A stretch of DNA of 64,000 bases from JACDBE01 sp963714055 (GCA_963714055.1 OY970227.1:2108001-2172000), one strand, 5' to 3'. Counted from the first letter of the stretch, positions 17,230 through 28,128 are shown. Notes: generated by a model from the letters alone, not told the origin. Numbers and translations: made by a program.

Positions 17230-17636
17230 AGCGGGACGGGCATGGCCACCGACTGGGTCTGGGTGGTGCGGGTGACCAGCTTGGCGTCCTCCCGGGTGAT
17301 GTCGGTCTGGACCACGATCGTCGTTCGCCCGACGTGGATCGGCGTCGACGTGACGGTCAGGGTGCCGGCGGTGCATGGCCGCAGGAAGTTGGTCTTCGAC
17401 TCGATCGTCCCGGTGGTGGCTCCAGCCGGCAGATGCAGGAAGGCGGCGAGGGCCCCGACGCTGTCGGCCACTGCCATCAGGTAGCCGCCGTGGAGGACTC
17501 CGGCGGCGGTACACCGCTCGGGCGTCCAGTCGACGGTGGCGACGGCTCCGGTCTGGTCGGCGGAGACCACCTCGATGCCGAGCACCCCGGTGAAGGGCAT
17601 GGCGTCGTGCAGCATGGGAGTGAGGCTGTCGTCCAT
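17226..17636 (-). CDS. PaaI-family thioesterase
   Basis: A 136-residue hotdog-fold protein with the PaaI/YbgC-type motif GVLHGGYLMAVADSVGALAA in the middle, and TIESKTNFLRP later, which matches the family pattern ELKVNFLRP. It hydrolyses acyl- or aryl-CoA esters; the chain is unknown. The ATG giving MDDSLTPML is preferred over one 33 bases upstream because it aligns with the usual N-terminus. It is divergent from the DNA methyltransferase gene (62 bases apart) and coupled to the kinase-like gene downstream. Confidence 0.8.
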   Translation of the reverse strand: MDDSLTPMLHDAMPFTGVLGIEVVSADQTGAVATVDWTPERCTAAGVLHGGYLMAVADSVGALAAFLHLPAGATTGTIESKTNFLRPCTAGTLTVTSTPIHVGRTTIVVQTDITREDAKLVTRTTQTQSVAMPVPL

Positions 17637-17697
17637 CGGCGACACCATACGGGCGGGTGACCGGGGCATGGCGAGCCCCGGGGATAGGATGCGCGCC

Positions 17698-19104
17698 GTG
17701 CGGCGTGGTACCTCGACCTCGAACTTCGGCGCCGGCGGGCGGGAGTCCCACGACGCCTCCGGGTTCTACCGGCGCTTCAGCCCCCCCGAGGTGTCCACCG
17801 ACGACACAGTCCTCGTGCCTGCTCCCGTGACCGAGCCGTTCGTGCACGGCGACGCCCGCGACATGAGCGAGGTCGCCGCCGGTTCGGTGGCGTTGGTGGT
17901 GACCTCGCCGCCCTACTTCGCCGGGAAGCAGTACGAGGAGGAGATGGAGCGCGAGGGGGTACCGGCGTCGTACCTCGAGTACCTCGACATGCTGACGGAA
18001 GTGTTCGCCGAGTGCCGGCGGGCGCTCGAGCCGGGCGGGAGGATCGCGGTCAACGTGGCCAACCTGGGCCGCAAGCCGTACCGGAGCCTCGCCGCCGACG
18101 TCATCCGAATCCTCCAGGACGATCTCGGCTTCCTGCTGCGCGGCGAGCTCGTCTGGCACAAGGCCGCCGGAGCTTCGGGGTCGTGCGCCTGGGGCTCGTA
18201 CCGCAGCGCGGTCAACCCGGTGCTGCGCGACGTCACCGAGCGGGTCATCGTGGCCAGCAAGGACCGGTTCGACCGGGCCCGCTCCGTGGAACGGCGCCGT
18301 GCCGAGGGCCTGCCCTACGAGAGCACCGTCGGCGCCGAGGACTTCATGGCGCTCACCCTGGATACCTGGTCGATCCCGGCGGAGAGCGCCCGCCGGGTGG
18401 GTCACCCGGCGCCGTTCCCGGTGGAGCTCCCCGCGCAGCTGATCCGGCTGTACACCTTCCGCCACGACCTCGTGTTGGACCCCTTCATGGGCAGCGGCTC
18501 GGCCCTGGTCGCCGCCGCCGTGCTCGACCGCCGCTACGTCGGGTACGACCTCGACGCCGGATATGTCGAGCTGGCGCGGCGGCGCGTGTCCGAGGCTCTG
18601 TCCGATCTCTCGACCAGAGATCACGCCGCCGACCCGGATGGCGGTACCGCGCTCAGTCTCGCCGAGACCACGCTCACCGATGCCGGGTTCACCATCACGG
18701 GCCGGAACCGCCGGATTCCCCGGACCGGAGTGGCGGTGGGCTTCGTCGCCGAGGACGACGCCGGGGATGTGTGGCGCTTCGACCTGTGCGGGCCCAACTC
18801 CACCTACCGGGGAGGGATGACCCGCATTGACGTGGCGTGGCGGGCACTGGGCCGGGCGGCGGCGGTCATGGGTGCGCGGAGCGCTGACGGTGTGCCCCTC
18901 GTGCTGCTCACCACGGCGCTAGCGCCGGACGGCGAGGCCACGGTCGCCCTTCACTCCGCTGGGCCCGGTGCCTTCTTCGACGTGGTCGTCCTCGGGTCCG
19001 ACGCCGACGCCGACCGATTGCGGCTCTACGCCAAGGGCGGATACACGGCCGATCCCCAGCCCGGCTTCTGGACGGACGCCGAGTTGGGACGCCGCATCAG
19101 CTGA
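17698..19104 (+). CDS. Orphan site-specific DNA methyltransferase with C-terminal extension
   Basis: A 468-residue protein. Residues 40-300 form an amino-methyltransferase of the permuted (beta-type) order. Catalytic motif IV is TSPPY at 69-73, and SAM-binding motif I is LDPFMGSGSALVAAA at about 260-274, followed by YVGYDLDAGYVELA. TSPPY favours N4-cytosine, but N6-adenine is not excluded. Residues 310-468 form a separate domain with VGFVAEDDAGDVWRFDLCG, GGMTRIDVAWRALGRAAAV and VPLVLLTTAL. This has the look of a PD-(D/E)xK-like or DNA-binding fold, but I cannot name it. The GTG start lies about 8 bases after a TAGGAT -10 box, so the mRNA may be leaderless. No restriction gene is adjacent. Confidence 0.85.
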   Translation: MRRGTSTSNFGAGGRESHDASGFYRRFSPPEVSTDDTVLVPAPVTEPFVHGDARDMSEVAAGSVALVVTSPPYFAGKQYEEEMEREGVPASYLEYLDMLTEVFAECRRALEPGGRIAVNVANLGRKPYRSLAADVIRILQDDLGFLLRGELVWHKAAGASGSCAWGSYRSAVNPVLRDVTERVIVASKDRFDRARSVERRRAEGLPYESTVGAEDFMALTLDTWSIPAESARRVGHPAPFPVELPAQLIRLYTFRHDLVLDPFMGSGSALVAAAVLDRRYVGYDLDAGYVELARRRVSEALSDLSTRDHAADPDGGTALSLAETTLTDAGFTITGRNRRIPRTGVAVGFVAEDDAGDVWRFDLCGPNSTYRGGMTRIDVAWRALGRAAAVMGARSADGVPLVLLTTALAPDGEATVALHSAGPGAFFDVVVLGSDADADRLRLYAKGGYTADPQPGFWTDAELGRRIS

Positions 19105-19497
19105 CCCGTCGCGACGGGCGTGCTTCGACGCCGTGTAGACGGCTCCGCCTGTCCCGGCGTGCCGGGACGACATGGATGCGGGGTCGCATCGACGGGGGCT
19201 CGACGGCGCGGTCAGGGGCGTCGTGCCGGCCGCAGATGCATGGAGGAGAGCGGTGTCGGGCCCAGTGGTGTTGGCCCGGCTTGGGCACCGACGGGGCGCC
19301 CAGGTTCTCGGAAACCCAGTGGGGCTCACTCCCTCCCTGCTCTGGTGGTCGGCTACCCCTGGTCGGGAGTCGACCCGTCGCCCCTTGTCCCCCCTTCTGG
19401 GGGCCCCGTCGGGCGCGGTCAACGTACCAGCAGGCCCTCGTCATGGGCATGGGTCGATCGGCCCAAGCCGGGGCTGTCCCAGCGGTAGCGTTGCCCG
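19105..19497. other. 393-bp intergenic region with inverted repeats, no gene recognised
   Basis: I found no convincing coding region here. It holds several hairpin-forming repeats: GTCCCGGC/GCCGGGAC at 19151-19168 with a 2-base centre, and CCCCC/GGGGG around a TTCT loop at about 19390-19403. Short open frames on both strands have poor codon character. It could contain a small RNA or a decayed element. A -10-like TAGCGT just upstream of 19498 may serve the next gene. Confidence 0.35.
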
Positions 19498-20987
19498 ATG
19501 GTTGTGCGGTTGCCCGACTCCTGCCTCGTCGTCCTGGTGGGCGCCTCCGGCGCCGGCAAGAGCACCTGGGCCGAGGCCAACTTCGCCGTCAACCAGGTGG
19601 TCTCGTCCGATCGGCTGCGGGCGGTTGCCGGGGTGGGTGAGGACGACCAGGCGGCCGGCAACGATGCATTCGCCCTGCTCGACCAGATCGTCGAGATGCG
19701 GCTGCGCCGCCGGCTGCTCACCGTGGTCGACAGCACCGGCCTCGACGACGATCGCAGGGCGGGGTACCGGGAGGTGGCGCCCGGCACGACGTGCCCTGCC
19801 ATGCGGTGGTGTTCCCGGTGGCGACGGCCCTGGCGAGGCAACGCAACGCTGCCGCTGCCAACCCGCTTCCCGCCCGGGTCCTCGACGGCCAGCTCCGCCG
19901 GATCCGCCAGGTCGTCCCCGGCCTCGGCGCCGAGGGCTTCGCCGCGGTGCACACCGTCGACGACGCCGAGGTCGAGGATGCGGCCGTGGTGGCGCCATCG
20001 CTCCTCGACGCCGGCATCGCCGCCGCCCGGCAGCGGAGCCGGCCGATCGGCCTGCGGTTCGGCCTGCAACTGTCCAGCTTCAGCGGCGGTCCACCGGCCA
20101 TCGCCGCCGGGGTGGAGGGCATCGCCGGAGCGGCCGAGTCGGCAGGGTTCTCCAGCCTCTGGGTCATGGACCACTTCCGCCAGATCCCCCAGGTGGGCCG
20201 GGAGTGGGACGACATGCTGGAGGCGACCAGCACGCTGGCGTTTCTCGCCGCGGTCACCGAACGAGCGACACTCGGGACCCTGGTGGCGAGCGTGGTGAAT
20301 CGTCACCCGGCGCTGCTCGGCAAGGCGTTCGCCACTCTCGACGTCCTGTCCGGCGGTCGGGCGGTGTGCGGCCTCGGCATCGGCTGGTTCGAGAAGGAGG
20401 CGCTGGCGTACGGATACCCGTTCCCGCCCGTTGCCGAGCGGTACGCCATGCTCGAGGACGCCGTCGAGGTCCTCCGGGCGATGTGGGGCCCTGGCTCGCC
20501 CCGGGTGAGTGGCCGCACCATCGACGTGCCCGAGGCCATGGGTTACCCGCGCCCGATCCAGGAACGACTCCCCATCCTCATCGGCGGCTCGGGGGAGCGG
20601 ACCACGCTGCGTCTGGTGGCCCGTCACGCCGATCAGTGCAACCTGCGCGGCGAACCGCCCGTTGTCGCCTCCAAGCTCGACGCTCTGGGGCGCCACTGCA
20701 CCGCGATCGGTCGCCACCGCGACGAGATCGAGGTGACCCACCTCTCCGTCGCCTTCACCGCACCCGACCGCACTGCCCTCACCGAACGGCTGGGGGCTGC
20801 AAGACGCCGCTCCGAGTCGGTCGAGCAGGCGGCGGCGAGGCTCGGCGCCGCGGTGCCCGACGACATCATCGGCCGCTTCCGGGCGCTCGCCGATGCCGGC
20901 GTGCAGCATGTGATCATCCCGGTAGCGGCCATCACCGAGCCCGAAGACGTGGCCGCCTTCGCCGAGGTGATCGCCGCCTTTGCCTGA
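19498..20987 (+). CDS. P-loop kinase domain fused to F420-type luciferase-like oxidoreductase, one frameshift
   Basis: Two domains in one approximately 497-codon gene. The N-terminal 170 residues are a P-loop kinase-like domain with Walker A VGASGAGKSTWAE, SSDRLRAVAG and a Walker B-like TVVDSTGLDDDRR. The rest is a luciferase-like monooxygenase-fold oxidoreductase: GLRFGLQLSSF, SLWVMDHFRQIP, LGTLVASVVNRHPALLGK and GLGIGWFEKEA. These usually use coenzyme F420. The reading frame shifts by one base near 19785 (AGYREVA into VPCHAVVFPVATALARQ). Restoring one missing base joins two halves that each fit their families, so I treat it as one gene. Fusion of kinase and LLM domains is the notable feature. 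Confidence 0.75.
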
Positions 20988-21039
20988 ACGGCCCGCACGC
21001 AGTCGCTAGCTTGACGGCTCAATCGAGAGGAGCTCTCCG

Positions 21040-21486
21040 TTGTCCAAGTCGAGATGGATCCTGCTGACCTGCCTGCTGCTTGCCGTGGCGGCCTGCGGCG
21101 GCGACGACGACGACACTGGCGACACCGATGACCGCGGTGCCGGGTCGGACAACCCGCTGATCGGGGCCACCTGGGAATGGCAGGAGACGGTCGGCGGTGA
21201 CGACGTGGTCGCTCCTGACGATCCTGCCCGCTACACGCTGGCCTTCAACGCCGACGGCACGGCCAGCATCCAGGCCGACTGCAACCAGGTCGTGGCCAGC
21301 TACAGCATCGACGAGTCTCTGCTCATCATCGAGCCGGGCCCGTCCACGATGGCGGCGTGCCCAGAGGGATCGCTCAGCGACCCCTACATCAGAATGCTGG
21401 CGGCCGCCAGCTCCTACGAGATGGACGGCGACGACCTGGTCATCGCGCTCTTCGACGACGCCGGGACCATGCGGTTCTCACCATGA
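21040..21486 (+). CDS. META (HslJ-like) domain lipoprotein
   Basis: A 148-residue lipoprotein. It starts at TTG with AGAGGAG upstream. The hydrophobic signal peptide ends in the lipobox LAVAACG (Cys about residue 19), and a very acidic linker (GGDDDDTGDTDD) follows. The mature part is a META domain: LIGATWEWQETV, FNADGTASIQADCNQV and LVIALFDDAGTMRF. META-domain proteins are associated with envelope stress or heat tolerance in other bacteria, but the function here is unknown. It stands alone between the kinase-LLM gene and the second importer. Confidence 0.8.
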   Translation: MSKSRWILLTCLLLAVAACGGDDDDTGDTDDRGAGSDNPLIGATWEWQETVGGDDVVAPDDPARYTLAFNADGTASIQADCNQVVASYSIDESLLIIEPGPSTMAACPEGSLSDPYIRMLAAASSYEMDGDDLVIALFDDAGTMRFSP

Positions 21487-21596
21487 AGTCGACGGTCCGA
21501 CCATCGCCCTGGTCGGGTGGCACGGCCATCGGACGGGCAGGCCGCTGACTACTGTCGTGCACCTGGGCACTGTCGAGGGCGAGGCGGGAGGGCTTC

Positions 21597-22697
21597 GTGG
21601 CGGACACGGGCGACGGGACGGTCGAGCTCCGCAACGTCAGCAAGCACTTCGGTGACGTCGTCGCCGTCGACGGCGTCGACCTGACCATCGCGTCGGGCGC
21701 CTTCTTCTCGCTGCTCGGGCCCTCCGGCTCGGGCAAGACGACGGTGCTGAGGATGGTGGCCGGGTTCGAGTCGCCCACCTCCGGGACCGTGTATCTCGGT
21801 GGGCGCGACGTCACCGGCAGGCCCCCGTACGAGCGCGACGTGAACACCGTCTTCCAGGACTATGCCCTCTTCCCGCACCTCACCATCCAGGACAATGTCG
21901 AGTACGGGCTCAAGGTGAAAGGGGTCGCCAAGGAAGAGCGGCGGCGACTCGCCGCCGCCGCCCTGGAGATGGTGCGCCTCGGGGGGTTCGGTGGACGGCG
22001 CCCAGACCAGCTCAGCGGCGGTCAGCGACAGCGGGTCGCCCTCGCTCGGGCCCTGGTCAACCGACCCAGGGTGCTCCTCCTCGACGAGCCGCTGGGCGCC
22101 CTCGACCTGAAACTGCGCGAGGAGATGCAGGTCGAGCTCAAGGCGATCCAGGGCGAGATCGGGATCACGTTCGTGCTGGTCACCCACGACCAGGGGGAGG
22201 CCCTGTCGATGAGCACCGAGGTCGCCGTGTTCAACAAGGGCAGGATCGAGCAGGTCGGCTCGCCACGCGATGTCTACGAACGACCCAGCACGAGCTTCGT
22301 TGCCGGCTTCGTCGGGACCGGCAACCTGCTCGACCCTGACGTGTCGGAGCGCCTCTTCGGGTCGAGGGCGGTCCACTCGGTCCGGCCCGAGCGGATCTCC
22401 ATGGTCGGGGTGGCCGAGGGGGATGTGTCCGGTGGGACGCCGGGGACCGTCGCCGATGTCCAGTACCTGGGTACCGAACAGCGGGTGAGGGTCGATCTGG
22501 ACGGTGGGGGGCATCTCACCGTCGCCGTCTCCAGCGGAGGCCGGCACGTCATCGGCGACCGGGTGAGCATGAGCTGGCCGCCGGAGGCCGTTCTCCTGGT
22601 GGCCGACACCGGTGACCCGCTCTTCGAGGAAGCCGACGCCCTGGCTCCTCCCGACGATGCGCTTCCGGCGGCGGCGTCCGTGTTGGGCCTACAGTGA
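21597..22697 (+). CDS. Second polyamine-type ABC transporter ATPase
   Basis: A 366-residue PotA-like ATPase. Walker A GPSGSGKT is at 41-48, the Q-loop in VFQDYALFPH, the signature LSGGQRQR at 139-146, Walker B LLLDEP, and the switch His in LVTHDQGEA. A TOBE-like C-terminal domain contains SVRPERISM. The GTG start follows a GGGAGGG ribosome site. It is followed by a binding lipoprotein and two permeases, an order (ATPase-SBP-permeases) different from the first importer (ATPase-permeases-SBP). The cargo is probably a polyamine or similar cation but is not certain. Confidence 0.85.
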   Translation: MADTGDGTVELRNVSKHFGDVVAVDGVDLTIASGAFFSLLGPSGSGKTTVLRMVAGFESPTSGTVYLGGRDVTGRPPYERDVNTVFQDYALFPHLTIQDNVEYGLKVKGVAKEERRRLAAAALEMVRLGGFGGRRPDQLSGGQRQRVALARALVNRPRVLLLDEPLGALDLKLREEMQVELKAIQGEIGITFVLVTHDQGEALSMSTEVAVFNKGRIEQVGSPRDVYERPSTSFVAGFVGTGNLLDPDVSERLFGSRAVHSVRPERISMVGVAEGDVSGGTPGTVADVQYLGTEQRVRVDLDGGGHLTVAVSSGGRHVIGDRVSMSWPPEAVLLVADTGDPLFEEADALAPPDDALPAAASVLGLQ

Positions 22698-22749
22698 CCG
22701 ATCGTCCGGGCGACCCTGACATCGCCGATAACCGAAGGGGAACACCACC

Positions 22750-23919
22750 ATGACCAAGAGAGCGATGGCGGCCGCCTTGGCCGCCGTGGCGTTGATCGCC
22801 GCAGCCTGTGGCGGAGACGACGACGAGGCGGGAGGCGGCGAGGCGCTGTCCGAGCTCGGGGAAGGGGAGGGTCAGGTCAACCTGATCGCTTGGGCCGGCT
22901 ACGTCGAGGACGGGTCGACCGACCCGGCGGTCGACTGGGTGACCCCGTTCGAAGAGGAGACCGGCTGCGAGGTGAACGTCCGGCTGGGCAACTCTTCGGA
23001 CGAGATGGTCCAGTTGATGCAGAGCGGCGAGTACGACGGGGTGTCGGCGTCCGGGGATGCCACGCTCCGGCTCATCGCCGGCGACGAGGTGGATCCGGTC
23101 AACGTCGACCTCATCCCCAACTACGCCGACGTGTTCGAGGATCTGAAGCTGCAGCCGCACAACTCGGTCGACGGCGTTCCCTACGGGGTGCCCCACGGCC
23201 GCGGCGCCAACCTCCTCGTGTACAACACCGAGGCATTCGCCGATGCCGCTCCCGACTCGTGGGGCGTGATGTTCGAAGGTGGCACCGCCGCCGACGGGGC
23301 GGTGTCGGTGTACGACAGCCCCATCTACATCGCCGACGCCGCCCTGTACCTGATGGCCACCCAACCCGACCTGGGGATCACCAACCCGTATGCCCTCGAC
23401 CAGGAGCAGTTCGACGCCGCCATCGCCCTCCTCGAGGCGCAGCAGCCGCTCGTCGGCCAGTTCTGGGCGCTGTACACCGACCAGCAGGCCGCCCTCGAGG
23501 GTGGAACGGTGCTCGCCGGTACGACCTGGCAGGTGATCGTCAACCTGGCCCAGGCCAACGAGGCATCCATCGACGCCGTCAAGCCGGTCGAAGGGGCCAC
23601 GGGATGGTCGGACACCTGGATGATCTCGTCTCAGGCGGCCAATCCCAACTGCATGTACATGTGGATGGACTGGATCATCTCGCCGGAGGCCAACGCCCAG
23701 GTCGCCGAGTGGTTCGGCGAAGCACCGTCCAACGCGGAGAGCTGCGCGCTGACCAGCGATGAAAGCCACTGCGAGACCTTCCACGCCGAAGACGCCGCGT
23801 ACTGGGAGGACGTCTACTACTGGACGACGGCGACCGAGGAGTGCCTCGACGGTCGCACCGACGTGAGCTGCGTGCCGTACACCGAGTGGGTGGACGCCTG
23901 GAACGAACTGCGGAGCTGA
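22750..23919 (+). CDS. PotD/PotF-like solute-binding lipoprotein
   Basis: A 389-residue extracellular binding protein. The signal peptide ends in a lipobox (ALIAAACGG, Cys about residue 20) followed by an acidic linker. The mature region begins VNLIAWAGYVEDG, equivalent to the WSEYI region of PotD. It continues with YDGVSASGDATLRL, GVPYGVPHGRGANLLVYN and a C-terminal helical lobe. It has more cysteines than usual in its C-terminal third (CALTSDESHC, EECLDGRTDVSC), suggesting two disulfides. It sits between its ATPase and permease genes and probably delivers the solute to them. Confidence 0.85.
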   Translation: MTKRAMAAALAAVALIAAACGGDDDEAGGGEALSELGEGEGQVNLIAWAGYVEDGSTDPAVDWVTPFEEETGCEVNVRLGNSSDEMVQLMQSGEYDGVSASGDATLRLIAGDEVDPVNVDLIPNYADVFEDLKLQPHNSVDGVPYGVPHGRGANLLVYNTEAFADAAPDSWGVMFEGGTAADGAVSVYDSPIYIADAALYLMATQPDLGITNPYALDQEQFDAAIALLEAQQPLVGQFWALYTDQQAALEGGTVLAGTTWQVIVNLAQANEASIDAVKPVEGATGWSDTWMISSQAANPNCMYMWMDWIISPEANAQVAEWFGEAPSNAESCALTSDESHCETFHAEDAAYWEDVYYWTTATEECLDGRTDVSCVPYTEWVDAWNELRS

Positions 23920-24824
23920 CCGGCACCGAAGGGAGCGGCGGTGACCCGGCCGAGCCCGGGGGCGCACCCTCGACAGGGGGCCCCCGGCTCGGCCTGATCG
24001 CCCTGCTCGGCCCGCCGGTCGCCTGGATGCTGGGGCTCTACATCGGGTCCCTGGTCCTGCTGGTGGTGGCCGCCCTCTTCACCGTCGACCCGATCTCCAA
24101 CTCGCCGACCGGCGACCTCACCACCGAGAACCTCGCCCAGGCGTTCACCACGTGGCAGTTCGTGCTCGTGGTCATCCGCAGTGTCGGCGTTGCGGTGGCG
24201 GTGACCGTCCTCTGCATCGCCATCGGCCTGCCGATGGCCTTCTACATCGCCAAGGTGGCCCGGCCGAGGTACCGCCGCACCCTGGTGGTGGCAGTCCTCC
24301 TTCCGCTCTGGGCCGGCTACCTGGTCAAGGGGTATGCCTGGAAGGCGATGCTGCGGCCAGCCTCCGAGTTCGGGGTCGACAGCGGCGGGGGTGTGCTCGC
24401 TGCGGTGTTCGGGTACACGCCCGGCTTCGGTTGGGCGGCGGTGGTCCTCACGCTCACCTACCTGTGGCTGCCCTTCATGGTGCTGCCGATCTATGCGGGG
24501 CTGGAGCGCCTCCCGCCATCGTTGATCGATGCCAGCGGCGACTTGGGGGCGCGACCGGCCCGCACGTTCCGGTCGGTGATCGTGCCCATGCTGGTCCCGG
24601 CGATCGCCGCCGGATCGGTGTTCACCTTCTCGCTCTCGCTGGGCGACTACATCATGGCCAAGGTGGTCACCGAGGGGAAGGTCCGACTCGTCGGCAACCT
24701 CATCGAGAGCACGCTGCTCGCCCCGAACCAGCCGCTCGCCGCCGCCTTCACGTTGTGGCCCCTGCTCATCATCGTGGTGTACCTCGTCGGGATGAAACGT
24801 CTCGGCGCCTTCGAGAGCCTGTGA
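23886..24824 (+). CDS. Polyamine-type ABC permease (PotB-like), start uncertain
   Basis: A six-helix permease of about 290-310 residues. Helices include LIALLGPPVAWMLGLYIGSL and VVVAVLLPLWAGYLVKGYAWK. The EAA-type loop reads DASGDLGARPARTFRSVIVP. The start is unclear. A GTG at 23886 keeps the frame but overlaps the binding-protein gene by 34 bases. A much better start, GTG at 23941 with AAGGGAG six bases upstream, is one base out of frame. That suggests a miscounted base in the G5/C5 run near 23980. The next permease begins 4 bases after the stop. Confidence 0.78.
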   Translation: MGGRLERTAELTGTEGSGGDPAEPGGAPSTGGPRLGLIALLGPPVAWMLGLYIGSLVLLVVAALFTVDPISNSPTGDLTTENLAQAFTTWQFVLVVIRSVGVAVAVTVLCIAIGLPMAFYIAKVARPRYRRTLVVAVLLPLWAGYLVKGYAWKAMLRPASEFGVDSGGGVLAAVFGYTPGFGWAAVVLTLTYLWLPFMVLPIYAGLERLPPSLIDASGDLGARPARTFRSVIVPMLVPAIAAGSVFTFSLSLGDYIMAKVVTEGKVRLVGNLIESTLLAPNQPLAAAFTLWPLLIIVVYLVGMKRLGAFESL

Positions 24825-24828
24825 CGGG

Positions 24829-25635
24829 ATGAACCTCTCCGCCACGGCCCGCTGGAGCCTGCGGCTCTTCACCTGGCTGGGCCTCGCCTTCCTCTATGTC
24901 CCGCTCGGCGTGGTCGCCATCCTGAGCTTCAACCGCGCCACTTCGCTGTCCTGGCCTCCGCAGGGGCTCACCGTGAACTGGTGGGTGGCGGCCTGGGAGG
25001 CCGACGGTCCCAAGGAGGCGCTGGTCAACTCGATCAAGGTCGCCGCCGTCGCCACCCTGATCGCCCTGGTCCTCGGGACCCTGGCCGCGTTCGCCATGCA
25101 GCGGTATGCCTTCTTCGGCAAGACCACGTTCTCGTTCCTGCTGATCCTGCCGATCGCCCTCCCCGGCATCGTCACCGCGGTGGCGTTGCAGAACAGTTTC
25201 GACCGGACGCTCGACCTGGGCTTCGTCGATTTCCGGATCGGCTTCGGATTCCATGCGTTGATCGTTGCCCATGCCACGTTCTGCGTGGTGATCGCCTACA
25301 ACAACGTGATCGCCCGGTTGCGCCGCTCCTCGACCCACCTGCTCGAGGCGTCGGCCGATCTCGGGGCGCGCCCCTCCCAGACCTTCCGCCTGGTCACCTT
25401 CCCGTTGATGCGCACCGCCCTCCTCGCCGGGGGGATCCTGGCGTTCGCCCTCAGCTTCGACGAGATCGTGGTCACCACCTTCACCGCCGGCTCCGGGTTC
25501 CAGACGCTCCCCCAGTGGATATACGCCAACATCAGCCGACCCAACAACGTGCCCATCGTCACCGTGATGGCGACCTTCGTTATGGCGCTCTCGATCCCCC
25601 TGGCCTGGCTGGCGCAACGGCTCAGCGACAGCTGA
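24829..25635 (+). CDS. Polyamine-type ABC permease (PotC-like)
   Basis: A 268-residue six-helix permease. The N-terminus is short, with the first helix LFTWLGLAFLYVPLGVVAILSF. The EAA loop is EASADLGARPSQTFRLVTFP, and the motif SFDEIVVTTFTAGSG near the last helices is typical of PotC. Start ATG is 4 bases after the previous stop. It is the last gene of the second importer. Confidence 0.86.
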   Translation: MNLSATARWSLRLFTWLGLAFLYVPLGVVAILSFNRATSLSWPPQGLTVNWWVAAWEADGPKEALVNSIKVAAVATLIALVLGTLAAFAMQRYAFFGKTTFSFLLILPIALPGIVTAVALQNSFDRTLDLGFVDFRIGFGFHALIVAHATFCVVIAYNNVIARLRRSSTHLLEASADLGARPSQTFRLVTFPLMRTALLAGGILAFALSFDEIVVTTFTAGSGFQTLPQWIYANISRPNNVPIVTVMATFVMALSIPLAWLAQRLSDS

Positions 25636-25735
25636 TCGCCGGTCGACCGGCGACTGGTATGTGACGTATCAGTGACCGCCCGCCGACCTCATGTTCCTCG
25701 AAGCATCGAGGATCAGGTCCGAGAGGGAGCCGATC

Positions 25736-26100
25736 ATGTTGAGCCCGGTAGACGTCGTGAACGGCGAGCCGATGCCGTTCCCCTACATCGTGAGAGCCCG
25801 CTACCAATTCCAGATCGACGGGGTCATCGCCGGGACCGTCCTGCGTGCCATCGCCCCGGTTGCGCCATGGCAGACAGACCTCGCTGGTGGCTGCGGCGGC
25901 CGTCGAGGCCGTCGAGGCGTCCCGGGACGGCGCCGTCGGAGGTCGACGAGGACCGGCGCCTCGTCTCGCTCGACGCCCTCTCCGAGTGGGAGTCGCCGAC
26001 TCCGGTGTCCCCATGGTCGAAGCTGCACGACGTCGTCATGCGCAGCCTCGAGCTCGTCAACTGCCGCCGGCTCGGAGACACTGCGCGCCACGTTGAGTGA
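25736..26100 (+). other. Possible small gene with one frame break
   Basis: The 647 bases between the importer and dnaK contain two adjoining stretches with strong actinobacterial third-position GC in different frames. The first begins at ATG 25736 (LSPVDVVNGEPMPFPYIVRA) and continues to about 25860. The second, from about 25867, ends at 26100 (EDRRLVSLDALSEWES, then MRSLELVNCRRLGDTARHVE). They could be one approximately 120-residue gene with a one-base shift or two overlapping small genes. I recognise no family. Confidence 0.35.
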
Positions 26101-26163
26101 CCCGCTGCGCCGGCTCGCCGCCGCCTGAGTTCCCCCGATCTGGCCCGTCCCGAGGCCAGCGCC

Positions 26164-26195
26164 GCCCCCACCGGCTCGCGCCGCCCGGTGGGGGC
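26164..26195. terminator. Strong hairpin upstream of the dnaK operon
   Basis: A perfect 11-bp stem, GCCCCCACCGG (26164-26174) and CCGGTGGGGGC (26185-26195), with a 10-base loop. It lies after the small open frame and before the dnaK promoter region, so it probably insulates dnaK from upstream transcription. There is no T-run. Confidence 0.5.
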
Positions 26196-26228
26196 CTCGG
26201 CGCGACCTTGGGAATATGACAGCGTCTG

Positions 26229-26259
26229 ACTCAAGTTATACACTTGGCTAGTACTCAGA
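26229..26259 (+). promoter_or_regulatory. HAIR-like half-sites in the dnaK promoter
   Basis: ACTCAAG at 26229-26235 and CTTGGCT at 26243-26249 are separated by exactly 7 bases, and ACTCAG follows at 26253-26258. The HspR target (HAIR) is CTTGAGT-N7-ACTCAAG, so the half-site sequences and spacing match, but their order is inverted and one half is imperfect. The hspR gene lies at the end of the operon, so feedback repression through this region is expected. The unusually AT-rich core (TTATACA) may contain the -10. Confidence 0.4.
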
Positions 26260-26282
26260 GATCCAGAAGGAGCTTTCCTCGA

Positions 26283-28128
<1,846 letters not shown>

